Notes under the pieces: generated by a model
Database searches by the model: none
Told to the model about the DNA's origin: nothing
What the model saw: only the letters and a program-made list of their open reading frames with translations
Made by a program: the position numbers and the translations under genes
In this document: positions 63,770 to 64,000 of the stretch, piece after piece
How positions within the stretch are numbered: the first letter of the stretch is position 1
Layout: the number at the start of each line of letters is the position of its first letter
NCBI GenBank assembly: GCA_013399115.1
Contig: VXAA01001969.1
Coordinates: forward strand, 90,191 to 154,190
Length of the DNA stretch: 64,000 nucleotides
Origin: Anseranas semipalmata
Taxonomy: Eukaryota > Chordata > Aves > Anseriformes > Anseranatidae
Reading direction: 5' to 3'

Positions 63770-64000
63770 GCTGGCAAGGCCCGACTGCGATGCCAGGCCT
63801 GTGATGGGCGCGAGGAAGCACGGCCCACACCATTCCAGGAGGCCCTGGCACAACACGATGCCGCAGCCTGGGCCAAGCTCCTTGCCGACGGCTCAGCACC
63901 CCGACAGAAGGCAGACGAAGGGCCGCAAGGATGGATGTCCCGCGGGTGGCACAAGTGGAGATGCGCTAGCGCAGACAGCCTGCGCTCGCCCCCCGGCCGC
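63770..64000. promoter_or_regulatory. Edge of a CpG island
   Basis: About 19 CpGs lie in the last 220-230 bases, GC is roughly two thirds, and density grows to the right end (CTGCGCTCGCCCCCCGGCCG). TGCGCTAGCGCA at 63,962-63,973 is a perfect palindrome close to the NRF1 word TGCGCATGCGCA. An unmethylated promoter probably lies here or just beyond the window. The direction of transcription cannot be told. A 149-codon open frame on the minus strand (63,505-63,954) starts at TTG and is probably a composition effect. Confidence 0.5.

Noticed and set aside
63505..63954. 149-codon minus-strand frame at the CpG-rich end
   Set aside because: It starts at TTG, its composition follows the high GC of the region, and other frames are open there too.
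1..64000. CRISPR array, tRNA, rRNA, operon or phage genes
   Set aside because: I saw no spaced identical repeats, no tRNA-like cloverleaf or T-loop words, and no consecutive long frames; composition and CR1 content point to a vertebrate nuclear genome.

Overview
The window looks like ordinary nuclear DNA from a bird, probably from a gene-poor part of a large chromosome. It is AT-rich and CpG-depleted over almost its whole length. It holds three decayed CR1 LINE pieces with the typical avian 3'-UTR wording and the ATTCTGTG-type 3' end read in reverse. I saw none of the Alu-like or L1-like sequence expected of a mammal. I found no bacterial or viral gene layout, no operon, no tRNA or rRNA, and no CRISPR array. 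The avian call is inference: CR1 also occurs in crocodiles and turtles, but the wording and low repeat load fit birds best.

Layout. 1-11 kb: non-coding DNA with one CR1 piece near 1.6 kb and small A-rich or T-rich tracts. 10.8-11.7 kb: a small GC/CpG rise with good splice-site matches, a paired E-box hairpin and a second CR1 piece. 13-13.8 kb: a promoter-like motif set (TATA, initiator, CCAAT, CpG cluster) of uncertain meaning. 14-23 kb: AT-rich sequence with short hairpins and some stretches that resemble conserved non-coding DNA. 23.4-25.2 kb: the most structured part, with a G-rich purine block, a strong splice donor, a possible exon, and two CpG-dense patches around an AT-rich core. 25-44 kb: mostly featureless DNA with microsatellites, plus a perfect palindrome next to a G-quadruplex motif at 40.6 kb. 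44-49 kb: an RFX-like site, a GC patch at 46 kb and a possible minus-strand exon at 48.7 kb. 49-63.7 kb: featureless DNA with a third CR1 piece at 57.9 kb and a long homopyrimidine tract at 61.6 kb. The last 230 bases rise sharply in GC and CpG and look like the edge of a CpG island, so a promoter may lie at or just beyond the right end.

No protein-coding gene can be called with confidence. All open frames are short (the longest is 196 codons), none matches a family I recognise, and several of the longest start at GTG or TTG. The window may be intergenic, or inside a very large intron. Five possible exons are listed at low confidence, chosen by splice-site quality; in 64 kb several such matches are expected by chance. 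I did not find a new biological system here.
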